A stretch of DNA of 64,000 nucleotides from Metaclostridioides mangenotii (GCF_017873185.1 NZ_JAGGJX010000008.1:62001-126000); one strand, 5' to 3'; positions 47,797-56,829 are shown, counted from the first letter of the stretch. Program-made: numbers and translations. Notes: generated from the sequence alone by a model not told the origin.

Positions 47797-48059
47797 TAAT
47801 ATTCCTCCTTACTATTGTTTAAATCAATTATATTTTCCTCCATAAATGAATTAATTGTTTTTGTATTAAGATCGATAACACCTAACACCTTTTTTACTAA
47901 AGTTTCATATTTACTTTCTACCTCTATTACTTCATAAGACAAAGCCAGTTTATCTATATAATTTTTTAAAAGTTGTTGTCTTGTTATTCCTTTTTTTTTA
48001 GAGATTAAATTTAATTCATTTACTGTCGTTGCTGATAAATTTCTGATCTTAATTTCCAT
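47796..48059 (-). CDS. Ribbon-helix-helix-like mobilization protein
   Basis: 87 residues; the N-terminal 45 (MEIKIRNLSATTVNELNLIS, KKKGITRQQLLKNYI) look like a ribbon-helix-helix DNA-binding domain of MobC/oriT-binding type. It is the first gene of the mob operon, 65 bp from the putative oriT. Its last part (GVIDLNTKTINSFMEENIID) has a diverged copy at 49380-49490 on the other strand. Confidence 0.75.
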   Translation of the reverse strand: MEIKIRNLSATTVNELNLISKKKGITRQQLLKNYIDKLALSYEVIEVESKYETLVKKVLGVIDLNTKTINSFMEENIIDLNNSKEEY

Positions 48060-48123
48060 ATTTTAAATAAACCTCACTAATAAAAATTTTAAAACCTAAA
48101 CTTTAACTTCAAAGTCCTTTTTT

Positions 48124-48199
48124 AAATGCAAGAGCATAAGGGATTTCTGTCCCCCGACAAGCGTGGGAGCTAGGCAAAGCCTAGCGAAATCCTGGGTAC
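48124..48199 (-). other. Putative oriT, copy 1
   Basis: A GC-richer 76-bp island in AT-rich DNA beside the mob operon. It contains GCTAGGCAAAGCCTAGC (48169-48185, hairpin) followed after four bases by ATCCTG|G (48189-48195), matching the IncP/RP4 nic core YATCCTG|Y in all but the last base. MOBP relaxases act on such sites. An inverted copy lies at 48957-49034. Confidence 0.65.
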
Positions 48200-48956
48200 A
48201 ATAAAAATCAAAAAACACATAAAAAACACATGCCATAACACACCGTTAACACACATATTTTTACTATTATTTTTATAAAAAATTATAGTGTATTATTGCA
48301 AGATGTTTTTTTAATAAAACAATTTGAATTGAAGGAATAAGGATTTTAAATACTGAAACTATGGCTCTGTATAATAGGTAATAAGAGAAGTTACGTGTAA
48401 TGAAATGAACTATTTATTTGAAGAATAATAAAAAAAATAGTTAAATAAGGACTTGTTTAATGTACTATTACATAGATAATATTCATTTTCATATATCAAT
48501 ATGAAAAACATATGCGATTAGAAATAGAGGCAAGTGTAAGCAGAAGACTTTATATGAAATGAAAATAAGTTTGTAAAAACACTACTTTAATTACAGTAGA
48601 TATTATACTAAAATTACGATGCAATCAGCGAAAATATCACTAGTGAGAAGAAATGTTTTAGACAATTAAATAAAACTGTAAATAAAGATATTTGATTTTA
48701 GAAGAAATGTTTTTTATATATTTCAGAACCTTTTTTCATTGTATTTTTTTGAATTACTTGTATAAGTAACATAATATGCATCTCTTTTATATGTTTAATT
48801 TACTATTAGAAATTAACGAATTGTTATCAATTAGCTTAATAAGATTAAAATATTAAAATATAGAAAAGAGGATTATATGTGAAAAAATAATAGTAAAAAT
48901 CAATGGTCAAACAATGGTTATTGGCATGGTTTTTTTATGGTTATCTATATTTTTCG
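48200..48956. other. Non-coding DNA between the inverted oriT copies
   Basis: About 750 bp with no supportable gene. Near 48210-48255, AACACAT/TAACACAC motifs recur (four copies), iteron-like. The rest is AT-rich with many stops. Confidence 0.5.
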
Positions 48957-49034
48957 AGTACCCTGGATTTCGCTAGGCTTTGCCTAGCACCCACGCTTAT
49001 CGGGGGGCAGAAACCCCTTATGCTCTTGCATTAA
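48957..49034 (+). repeat. Inverted second copy of the oriT-like element
   Basis: Reverse complement of 48124-48199 with only a handful of mismatches over ~73 bp. The GCTAGGC/GCCTAGC hairpin is kept; the nic core reads ATCCAG instead of ATCCTG. It is probably an inactive duplicate. Confidence 0.88.
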
Positions 49035-49329
49035 AAAAACAAGATTTATATAGATAGAAGTTTTAATACGATTTTCCTTTAATATCTATTGCATTTAAAT
49101 AACAACTTAGATTTATAAATCACTAAGAAACAATTAAAGATCGCTTTGTTTAGATGAAAACTATATAAAGTCTAAATTCGATCATATGGAAGATAATATT
49201 CTAACTATCATCAGAAAGAGTTTAATAATGAATTAAAATAAGAAATCTATCCCCAATTATTGTGCCAGAGTTGGATACACAATCTAAAGAAAAGGGTTTG
49301 GCAAGACTAATATTAAAAAGGATACATAA
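49035..49329. other. Non-coding DNA right of oriT copy 2
   Basis: No ORF is supported. By symmetry it should hold the decayed 5' part of the second mob gene, whose 3' end is recognisable at 49330-49490. Confidence 0.4.
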
Positions 49330-49490
49330 AGCGTTTAGCATCATTAAATTTACTTATAAAATATAAACCATATAAAAAAACATTAGGTATTATTGATCTA
49401 AATACAAAGGTCATTAATTCCTTTATGGAAGAAAATTTAATAAATGTTGAGCAGATTTTAAATAAAAGACTAATGTATCGGGAACCATGA
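49330..49490 (+). pseudogene. Remnant of a second ribbon-helix-helix mob gene
   Basis: TLGIIDLNTKVINSFMEENL (49380 onward), then INVEQILNKRLMYREP and a stop, matches VLGVIDLNTKTINSFMEENI of the intact gene at 47796-48059. Upstream, SLNLLIKYKPYK resembles its preceding region in another frame. Its orientation relative to oriT copy 2 mirrors the intact pair. Confidence 0.8.
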
Positions 49491-49716
49491 ACAGATTATA
49501 GCATTAGGATAGAGCCGTAATTTAGAAAGTTTGTGGGTGATTATATATAATAGAAGGGGTGCGAAAACTTGAAACGACTGAGTATACAGTTGTATATTAT
49601 CGTACATAATTATTTCTTTATGAATAAAAATAGTTCTGTTTTTTTACAAGCTATTTTGAGAGCATAAGGAAATAATAGCGTCGATTTCAGCTCCCTCGTG
49701 CCAGTTGTATAAAAAG

Positions 49717-49780
49717 AAAATATTCATCCTATAAAACAATAAATACTTTAATATTTATTGTTTTATAGGATGAATATTTT
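49717..49780. terminator. Perfect hairpin with 29-bp arms
   Basis: Positions 49717-49745 are perfectly complementary to 49752-49780 with a 6-base loop CTTTAA. T runs at the right end suit a plus-strand terminator. The arms are unusually long, so a plasmid replication or transposon-end role is also possible. Confidence 0.7.
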
Positions 49781-49782
49781 TT

Positions 49783-49959
49783 ATGAAAAGAGAAAAATTT
49801 GATAGGTTAGTATAAATGGATCACATAGAATATATAAATAAAAAAGTTAGAGGAAAAAGTTCAACAGAACAATGTAAAGAAATAAAAATAACAAGGAAAA
49901 CTGTAAGAGAAAGATTTTTAAGTAAGGATATTTATATAATAAAAATCAAAATAAGTTAA
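49783..49959 (+). pseudogene. Small helix-turn-helix ORF with an early in-frame stop
   Basis: MKREKFDRLV, TAA (49813-49815), then MDHIEYINKKVRGKSSTEQC and KEIKITRKTVRERFLSKDIY in the same frame. The second part (47 residues from ATG at 49816) looks like a helix-turn-helix domain whose usual N-terminus is the first part. The start lies three bases after the long hairpin. Confidence 0.5.
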
Positions 49960-50134
49960 CTATTTTCTAAATGCCAATTTTAAGACTTGTTGTTTTAATA
50001 CAGATAAATTGTAGATAAAAAGGTCTTTTTTCTTGTACTGCTTGGATATTAATTTAAATAATTTTATTTAGATTTCAGCTCAATTTAATATCACAGTACA
50101 AATTCTTATTTTTAGATATACTCCTATAGGAATT
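49960..50134. other. Non-coding right end of the plasmid-like remnant
   Basis: AT-rich, no supported gene or repeat. Confidence 0.4.
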
Positions 50135-50281
50135 TTATTTATTTTTGTTTTTATTACTATCGAGTACTACTCCAATAAGTAAACCAAAGGACAAACAAAT
50201 AGCTAAATTTTTAAATAGTAGACCGAAAGTAACGCCAAAGCATAATCCTTAGCCTAGATAACTTATATTTTCATTTTTCAT
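50135..50281 (-). pseudogene. Small glycine-zipper membrane protein with in-frame stop
   Basis: MKNENISYLG, TAA (50249-50251), then GLCFGVTFGLLFKNLAICLS and FGLLIGVVLDSNKNKNK. The GxxxGLLF...N.A...SFG.L.G pattern is that of small Firmicute glycine-zipper proteins, where the stop position normally holds a sense codon such as Glu. A good SD (GGAG) precedes the ATG. One base change would restore it. Confidence 0.6.
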
Positions 50282-50397
50282 ATTTTCTACTCCTTCAAAT
50301 TTCTATTTATCTATATTATATTAAAATACTTTAAAATTTCAGATACTCTATTATATTCTTTATATATTCAAATTCCGGAAAGTCACTAAATAGTATT

Positions 50398-51123
50398 TCA
50401 TATTGCTAAAAAATCCTGTTCAGATTCATTTATTATTGCATTTTTCTTCTCTTCACCAAAGATATCTTTGTATTCATTCATAGCATTATCTATAATTTCA
50501 CTTGCAGCTACTACTCCTAAATTATAAAATGCTACTCTCTTATAAGCGTTTAAAACATGCCCACACTGATATAAGAAATCTTTAACAACTCTTTCTAGTA
50601 CATCCTTTCTTTTTTCAAACATCTTATTTAAATCTTCTTCGCTTTTAAAGTAGAAATCAACCCAATTAAAAGTACAAAGAGAATCTCCAAATGAAATAGA
50701 TGTATCCAAACTAAATTTATTTTCTGGATTAAATCCATACGCTAAACTTACATCAATATTTGAACAGTATAATTTACTATACTTCTCTAGACCATATTTT
50801 TTCCAGCTATCACTCCAGCCACAAGAGGTCATTTTAGTTTTAAACGATGGTGAAATACTTTCTAACTCTGTTTTTGACCATCCTTTGCTATCTACCCATT
50901 CACCATAAACTGTGTAATTTTCTACAGTTAGTTCCTCGCCATCCTTCAGACAGCGCATTGCGCAACGCATACCTCTTTCTCTTCCAAAAGTAACCACTGA
51001 TTCTCCAGCTACCTTAATTCCTTTTTCTCCACTTACCCTTTCAGAATGCTTTGCTAGAAGACCAAATAAAACCGCATGATCGTCTATATAGAAATCATTT
51101 GCCAATTCTTCTCTAGTTTTCAA
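50398..51123 (-). CDS. L-2-amino-thiazoline-4-carboxylic acid hydrolase family protein
   Basis: 241 residues with features of the ATC-hydrolase family: an early HAVLFGLLAKH stretch, RERGMRCAMRCLKDG, TSCGWSDSWKKYGLEKYSKL, YCSNIDVSLAYGFNP and a late QCGHVLNAYKRVAFY. The founding enzyme opens a thiazoline ring to make cysteine, but many relatives have unknown substrates. It is monocistronic and divergent from marR. GGGGGAG precedes the ATG. Confidence 0.8.
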   Translation of the reverse strand: MKTREELANDFYIDDHAVLFGLLAKHSERVSGEKGIKVAGESVVTFGRERGMRCAMRCLKDGEELTVENYTVYGEWVDSKGWSKTELESISPSFKTKMTSCGWSDSWKKYGLEKYSKLYCSNIDVSLAYGFNPENKFSLDTSISFGDSLCTFNWVDFYFKSEEDLNKMFEKRKDVLERVVKDFLYQCGHVLNAYKRVAFYNLGVVAASEIIDNAMNEYKDIFGEEKKNAIINESEQDFLAI

Positions 51124-51280
51124 GATAAACTCCCCCTTGTTAGTAATATTTTATTTGTAAGTCTTGATTTGATTATACTAAAACTAATCTGGCAAGTCAT
51201 TAATTTAGTATTTTGACATATAAAAATATATATTTTTTAAAAGGCTTGCATTTATTACTAATTAGTAATATAATTAAATC

Positions 51281-51724
51281 ATGAAAACAAATAATAATTC
51301 TTATGGAGAAAAAAACGACTTAAATTTAAAGACATTAATAGCGGTTACTAGAAGCGCAAACAAGTTAAACAGAAGATCAAATACTATCTTTAGAAATCAT
51401 GGGTTATCAACTATGCAATTTGCAGTTTTAGAAGTTTTGTATCACAAAGGCGACCTAAGAATTGGCGAAATTATCGAAAAGATTTTAGCGACTGGTGGAA
51501 ACATGACTGTAGTAATAAATAATTTAGTTAAGGAGGGAATGGTTGAAAAGTGCACTGATCCAAATGATAGCAGATCTAATATAATACACTTAACGGACAA
51601 GGGTAAGGACAAAATCGAAGAAATATTCCCAGAGCACTTACTGGATTTAAATGAGTTTTTAAAAGATATTTCTTTTGAAGAAAAACATATTTTAATAGAC
51701 ATATTAAAGAAATTAGGCGTATAG
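51281..51724 (+). CDS. MarR-family transcriptional regulator
   Basis: 147 residues with a MarR winged helix (LSTMQFAVLEVLYHKGDLRI, GEIIEKILATGGNMTVVINN, LVKEGMVEKCTDPNDSRSN). It stands 65 bp upstream of a nitroreductase gene and a pirin gene on the same strand, an arrangement typical of regulators answering to quinones or other electrophiles. No Cys-based sensor can be assigned by eye; there is one Cys in the wing region. Confidence 0.9.
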   Translation: MKTNNNSYGEKNDLNLKTLIAVTRSANKLNRRSNTIFRNHGLSTMQFAVLEVLYHKGDLRIGEIIEKILATGGNMTVVINNLVKEGMVEKCTDPNDSRSNIIHLTDKGKDKIEEIFPEHLLDLNEFLKDISFEEKHILIDILKKLGV

Positions 51725-51789
51725 AATATACGCTTTAATAAAACAAATATATTACTAGTTAGTACTAAATTATAGAGGAGGAACTAAAA

Positions 51790-52389
51790 ATGGAAAGAAA
51801 TTTTAAAGAGGCATTAAAACATAGAAGAAGTTATTACGGAATAACAAATGAAAGTCCTATCTCGGATGAAGAAATACAAGAAATAATGAATTTTGCAATA
51901 CTGCATACACCATCGGCATTTAACTCTAGAACTAGCAGAATCGTTCTACTGCTTGGCAAAGAACATTTGAAACTATGGGAAATTGTAAGAGAAACGCTTA
52001 GAAAGTTAGTACCAGCAGATAAGTTTGGCCCTACAGATGTGAAGATTGATTCATTTGCTAATGGATACGGATCGGTTTTATTTTTCGAAGACTTTGCTCC
52101 GTTAGAGGCGGCTAAAGCTGGTGCTGGATCATACGCAGATAAGTTTGGAGATTGGTCAAACCACACTTCAGGAATGCACCAACTCGCAGTTTGGACAATG
52201 TTAGAAGATGCTGGATTTGGAGCTTCTCTACAACATTACAATACAATAATAGACGATGAAGTAAAGGAAACTTGGAGAATAAATAAAGAGTGGAAGTTGA
52301 TTGCTCAAATGCCATTTGGTGTTCCAACAGCAGAACCAGGAGAAAAAGAATTCGGATCTACAGCTGAAAGAATGCAGGTTTTTAAATAG
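51790..52389 (+). CDS. Nitroreductase-family oxidoreductase
   Basis: 199 residues of the FMN-dependent nitroreductase fold, of the Frm2/HBN1-like subgroup (ALKHRRSYYGITNESPISDE, HTPSAFNSRTSRIVLLLG, GFGASLQHYN, QMPFGVP). It likely reduces nitro or quinone compounds using NAD(P)H. GAGGAGG lies just ahead of the ATG. It follows a MarR gene and precedes a pirin gene. Confidence 0.9.
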   Translation: MERNFKEALKHRRSYYGITNESPISDEEIQEIMNFAILHTPSAFNSRTSRIVLLLGKEHLKLWEIVRETLRKLVPADKFGPTDVKIDSFANGYGSVLFFEDFAPLEAAKAGAGSYADKFGDWSNHTSGMHQLAVWTMLEDAGFGASLQHYNTIIDDEVKETWRINKEWKLIAQMPFGVPTAEPGEKEFGSTAERMQVFK

Positions 52390-52504
52390 GTTTAAATTTT
52401 CGATAAATTTAGTAAGAAAAAGATTGATAGAACAATAAACATTAAATAAATTATGAAGTTTACAATGAGTAAATTAAAATTAATATAGATAGGTGGTTTA
52501 AGTT

Positions 52505-53347
52505 ATGAAAAGAGAAATACTTAAAGTAGTAAAAGGACAACGTACAGTAGACGGTGCTGGCGTTAATTTAGTAAGAGTACTTGGACATGATACAGTAGAT
52601 GAGTTCGATCCATTCCTTATGTTAGATGCTTTTGATTCAACAGATCCAAATGATTATATCAAAGGGTTCCCATTCCATCCACATAGAGGTATTGAAACAG
52701 TGACATACTTAGTAAATGGAGAAATGGAGCATCAAGACAGCTTAGGAAACAAAGGTGTTATAAGAGATGGCGAGTGCCAATGGATGACTGCAGGAAGCGG
52801 TATTATGCACCAAGAGATGCCTAAAGCTTCCGATAAAATGTTAGGTCTGCAACTTTGGGTGAACCTACCTAAAGAAGACAAAATGACCGACCCTCAGTAC
52901 TTCGATATTTCAAAAGATATGATAAAAACTTTTGAAGATGAAAAAAGTACAGTTAAAGTAATTGCAGGTAATTATATGAACAAAATAAAAGGTGTAGACC
53001 CTAAATTTATAAAAGTTACTTTATTAGATATAGATGTAAAACCAAATGAAGAATTCAATATAGATCTAAACGAAGAAGATAATATGTTCATCTACGTGAT
53101 GACTGGTGAAGGATCTGTAGCAGGGAAAAAAGTTGAAAGTAAATCTGCAGTACTTTTCAATAAAGGCGATGAATTCAGTATAAAAGCTTCTGAAAATGGA
53201 ATTAGATTTATATTGTTTGCTGGTAAACCACTACATGAACCTGTAGCTTGGGCTGGGCCAGTAGTTATGAATACTAGAGATCAACTTCAAGAGACTTTTA
53301 GAGAACTTGATGAAGGTACTTTTATAAAACATAATCCAAAAATGTAA
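52505..53347 (+). CDS. Pirin-family protein
   Basis: 280 residues with two cupin domains. The metal site HPHRGIETVTYLVNGEMEHQD (three His and Glu) and GECQWMTAGSGIMHQEMP are conserved. Bacterial pirins of this kind act as quercetinase-like dioxygenases or regulators. The third gene of the MarR group, about 115 bp after the nitroreductase, and followed by a terminator. Confidence 0.94.
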   Translation: MKREILKVVKGQRTVDGAGVNLVRVLGHDTVDEFDPFLMLDAFDSTDPNDYIKGFPFHPHRGIETVTYLVNGEMEHQDSLGNKGVIRDGECQWMTAGSGIMHQEMPKASDKMLGLQLWVNLPKEDKMTDPQYFDISKDMIKTFEDEKSTVKVIAGNYMNKIKGVDPKFIKVTLLDIDVKPNEEFNIDLNEEDNMFIYVMTGEGSVAGKKVESKSAVLFNKGDEFSIKASENGIRFILFAGKPLHEPVAWAGPVVMNTRDQLQETFRELDEGTFIKHNPKM

Positions 53348-53365
53348 TACAAAATAAATAATTTA

Positions 53366-53428
53366 AATGATATGCCAACTTAAGACAATAGACATAAATA
53401 TAGTCGTTGCTTTTAGTGGCATATCATT
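53366..53428 (+). terminator. Terminator after pirin gene
   Basis: AATGATATGCCA (53366-53377) and TGGCATATCATT (53417-53428) close a 39-base loop, followed by TTTTTTGTATTTTTT. Confidence 0.8.
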
Positions 53429-53785
53429 TTTTTGTATTTTTTAATCTTAAATAACAATTTATTTTTTTAATAATAGTATGTAACTCGTGAAACTTAATTT
53501 TATTGTTTTCTAATTAACACTAGATTTTTTATTTTCTAATATCAATGCCAGACTACGATAATATATTTTACTTTACAAAACAAATAAAAAGTGATAAAAA
53601 TTAATTATAATAATATAATTTCTTTTTATAATATTATTAATGACTATAATTCTCCTAGGGCGAGGTGTAACGACCCCCATGGCTCAAAACTTTTAATATA
53701 CGTCCCAGTACATCATCATGATATAAGGTTCGCCTCATAAGCTGTAGTCCAATACCTAAAGGATAAAAAGAATATTTGCTAATAT
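53429..53785. other. Region left of tRNA-Arg with an unexplained open frame
   Basis: AT-rich on the left. The GC-richer part 53655-53785 carries a minus-strand frame reading FYPLGIGLQLMRRTLYHDDV then LGRILKVLSHGGRYTSP and a stop at about 53667. It looks protein-like but has no start and runs into the tRNA. Confidence 0.4.
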
Positions 53786-53862
53786 GTCCCCGTAGCTCAG
53801 CTGGATAGAGCACTTGCCTCCTAAGCAAGGTGTCGTACGTTCAAATCGTATCGGGGACGCCA
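53786..53862 (+). tRNA. tRNA-Arg (anticodon CCU)
   Basis: A complete cloverleaf: acceptor GTCCCCG/CGGGGAC, D arm GCTCAGCTGGATAGAGC, anticodon stem CTTGC/GCAAG with loop CTCCTAA (anticodon CCT), T loop TTCAAAT, discriminator G and encoded CCA. It reads AGG codons. Confidence 0.97.
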
Positions 53863-54069
53863 TAACAATCACGCTCCCTATGCTTTTATGAAACAATTTT
53901 TAATCGCACAATTCTAATCATTAGTCGACTTCATTTAAAAAGGCTTTGCTGACAATTGACTTAACCCCATATAGGCCTTTATCTATCTAAGGTAAGAATA
54001 GAGGGATAAACTATATTTCTAATTTATCCCACTATATTTACAAATAATTATTACTAATTATATTAAAGT

Positions 54070-55164
54070 TTAATATGCTCCTACTCCTTTAGCAACATTT
54101 ACTATAAAATCTTGAACATTAGCAACTATTCCAACTGCACTTAAACTACCTCTATCTGCTAATTTATTTATTGCAAACTCAGATACATCTACAGTATAGA
54201 TAAATAATGGTCTTACTTCTCCATCTATAACACGAAAACTCGGTGACATATTTCCTGTTGCAATAGTATGAAGTTGAGTTGCTAAACAAATTATTGTTGT
54301 AGCTTTTCTTACTATATTTCTCATTGCATCTTGTGCATCATATGCACTCGGTATAACTTCTGGTAATGGTCCATCATCCCTTATAGAGCTTGCTAAAACA
54401 AATGGTGTTGAAGTTTTATCTAATGCATACATAATACCATCAGATATATTATGATCTTTAATAAACTGATGTATAGTTCCACTTCTACGAACTGCATTAA
54501 GTGTATCTAAATGATTATAATGTCCATTTACTTGGGATTCTTGAGTATATATATTTTGTCCAAGTGCAGTTTTTAAGTATGCTGCTTCAAGATCATGAGT
54601 TCCCAAAGCATTTCCTGCAAGAAGACCATTTGCATAACCATTTTCTACAAGAGCTTGCATTGCATGGCGAGCATCATGATCAAATGCAAAAGCTGGTCCC
54701 ATTACCCAAACAATATTACCATTTTCTTTTTCATAGTCTAACAAACTATATAAATCATCATAATCTTTTGAGAATGCTGTCTCACGAGAACGTCCTTGTC
54801 TAAAAGCAAATTGATCTCCATTCTCTTCTTCAGCTGAAGTAAATCCATCAGGATATAAGTATATTCCTTCTGATCCATTATCAACTCTACCTAAAAATAC
54901 TTTATCTCCAGCTTTTAAATTACGCATTTCTACTACATCAATTGTTCCACTTTCTCTTAGAACTACTGTACCATCCATTCTACTGTCTTCTGCAAGTTTC
55001 CATTCTCCATTAACTTTAAAATATTCTGGATACATTGAAGTTCCATGATAATTATCTGGCGCAACTCCATCTTTATCACATATTCCAATTTCGGCATCTT
55101 TTGAATTTACAAATTTCTCTAAAGAAAAATCTGGTTCTTTGTATTTTGGTATTTCAAAATTCAT
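54070..55164 (-). CDS. Archaeal-type ornithine cyclodeaminase (LOR/SDH-domain, TIGR00300-like)
   Basis: 364 residues, unrelated to the mu-crystallin-type enzyme at 42059. The N-terminal half has GTSMYPEYFKVNGEW and the C-terminal half an NAD-type domain with VMGPAFAFDHDARHAMQALV, ENGYANGLLAGNALGTHDLE, and GHYNHLDTLNAVRRSGTIHQ. These match the LOR/SDH-region family whose archaeal member converts ornithine to proline and ammonia. It follows the transporter at 55281 by about 115 bp on the same strand. GGGAGG precedes the ATG. Confidence 0.82.
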   Translation of the reverse strand: MNFEIPKYKEPDFSLEKFVNSKDAEIGICDKDGVAPDNYHGTSMYPEYFKVNGEWKLAEDSRMDGTVVLRESGTIDVVEMRNLKAGDKVFLGRVDNGSEGIYLYPDGFTSAEEENGDQFAFRQGRSRETAFSKDYDDLYSLLDYEKENGNIVWVMGPAFAFDHDARHAMQALVENGYANGLLAGNALGTHDLEAAYLKTALGQNIYTQESQVNGHYNHLDTLNAVRRSGTIHQFIKDHNISDGIMYALDKTSTPFVLASSIRDDGPLPEVIPSAYDAQDAMRNIVRKATTIICLATQLHTIATGNMSPSFRVIDGEVRPLFIYTVDVSEFAINKLADRGSLSAVGIVANVQDFIVNVAKGVGAY

Positions 55165-55280
55165 TTAATATTCCTCCCAAAGATCTATATTTTTTTTAAT
55201 ATATATTTTATAAAATATTATATTATCGCTCTAAAATTTATTTTATAATCATATAAAATTTGTAAATAAATTCTAATTCA

Positions 55281-56747
55281 TTATAATATGAAGTTCGCTG
55301 AAAGTAAAATTATTAAACTAACTGATATAAGTAACATCACTGGTTTTTTGACAAATTTAAGCCATGTACCATAACTTATTTTATTTATTTCTATAGATGC
55401 CATAAGAACTCCTGAAGTTGGGCAAGTTAAATGTGCAATACCATGTGCGGATACATATATAATAACCATTAGTTCTGGTGAAATTCCAACATTATGTCCT
55501 AATCCTCCCATAATAGGCATCGATACATATGCTAATCCTGATGATGATGGAATTAATATACTCAAAAAGAAAAATATAATATATGAGCCTAATACAAAAA
55601 TTACTGGTGATACTCCTTGTAATAGGTGACTAGCTCTATCAAGTATAAACATATCTAGATTTGTATCAGACATAAGTACTGAAGTTCCTCTCGATACTAC
55701 AATAATCATTACTACTGGAATAACGTCCTTAGCGCCTTGCATAAATGCTTCTATTAGTTTTTCTTCACCAAGTTTACATATAATCCCAATTAATATTGCT
55801 ATAGACAGAAACCACATAGATAAATCTCCGAAATACCATTGTCCCCAAGGTTCTCCAGTTAATATATTTGACCAATTATCAAATATATTAATATTAAATT
55901 TTTGCCATGGAATTAATGATATAAACATGACAAGAAATGAAAACCCAAATATATACATTGTTATCTTTTGACTTTTGGTCAAAGACTTTATTTCTTTATT
56001 GTCTTTTTTGATATTTTCATTCATATGACTATATTCTGATTCAGATAAAATACTAAACTTCATATTACTCTTTACTTTCTTCGCATATCCCATAACATAA
56101 ATAATAGTAATTATGGTAGCAAATAATAATACTATACCACCTAATCCAAATATAATCCCTGCATTAGTGTCTATCCCAATTCCCTTTAGTGAATCCATTG
56201 CAACACCTGTAGAAAAAGGGTTTATTGTAGATCCTACAATTCCTACACCACTTCCAAGTAAAACCACTCCCAATACAACCATAGTATCAAATCCAGCAGC
56301 CAATAATGCAGCAGTTAGAATACCATATAGAGGAATCGTTTCTTCCCCAAAACCAAAAGTAGTCCCTCCTATTGCAAAGAATATTATAAGTATAGGCAAT
56401 AGATATAACTCTCTTCCTTTAAGTTTATTTAATGATGAATTTAACGATGATGATAATGCTTCTGTTTCGTTAACCACATTTATAAAACCTGATAGCATAA
56501 ATATAAATATTGCTATATCCATTGCATTTTTAAAGCCATTAAATGTAGCCATATAGAACACTGAAAATTTTGCTGGAATTACTTGAGCTATGCTGTCTTT
56601 AGACATCATAATCTCCTCTGCTATTGGAGATCCTGCAAATAATAAAGAACTTAATACTAATAAAATTTGTAGTATATATAATATACTAAATGATGTTAGA
56701 GAAAGCTTTTTTCTATGCTCTTTCTCTCTTAATGAAACAGTTCCCAA
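55281..56747 (-). CDS. YfcC-family transporter (arginine/ornithine or dicarboxylate type)
   Basis: 488 residues with about 12 membrane helices. Signatures GGTTFGFGEETIPLYGIL and GSGVGIVGSTINPFSTGVAM, and the late FFLSILIPSSSGLAYVSMPI, are those of the YfcC / C4-dicarboxylate-anaerobic-carrier-like family, often found with arginine and ornithine genes. The start is TTG at 56747, eight bases after GGGAGG. The adjacent ornithine cyclodeaminase suggests ornithine import or exchange; that is inference. Confidence 0.85.
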   Translation of the reverse strand: MGTVSLREKEHRKKLSLTSFSILYILQILLVLSSLLFAGSPIAEEIMMSKDSIAQVIPAKFSVFYMATFNGFKNAMDIAIFIFMLSGFINVVNETEALSSSLNSSLNKLKGRELYLLPILIIFFAIGGTTFGFGEETIPLYGILTAALLAAGFDTMVVLGVVLLGSGVGIVGSTINPFSTGVAMDSLKGIGIDTNAGIIFGLGGIVLLFATIITIIYVMGYAKKVKSNMKFSILSESEYSHMNENIKKDNKEIKSLTKSQKITMYIFGFSFLVMFISLIPWQKFNINIFDNWSNILTGEPWGQWYFGDLSMWFLSIAILIGIICKLGEEKLIEAFMQGAKDVIPVVMIIVVSRGTSVLMSDTNLDMFILDRASHLLQGVSPVIFVLGSYIIFFFLSILIPSSSGLAYVSMPIMGGLGHNVGISPELMVIIYVSAHGIAHLTCPTSGVLMASIEINKISYGTWLKFVKKPVMLLISVSLIILLSANFIL

Positions 56748-56829
56748 TGTTTATACCTCCCTCGTATAATATAGTTGTAACTAAAAACTACTTAATTCTT
56801 TTCTATTTCATATTCTTTATGAGATAATA

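Noticed and set aside
48124-49034. Inverted repeats as ends of an insertion sequence
   Set aside because: No transposase frame lies between them, and one copy sits at the oriT position of a mob operon with a nic-like core.
53655-53785. SRP RNA, 5S rRNA or tmRNA fragment next to the tRNA
   Set aside because: None of the conserved blocks of these RNAs could be found on either strand.
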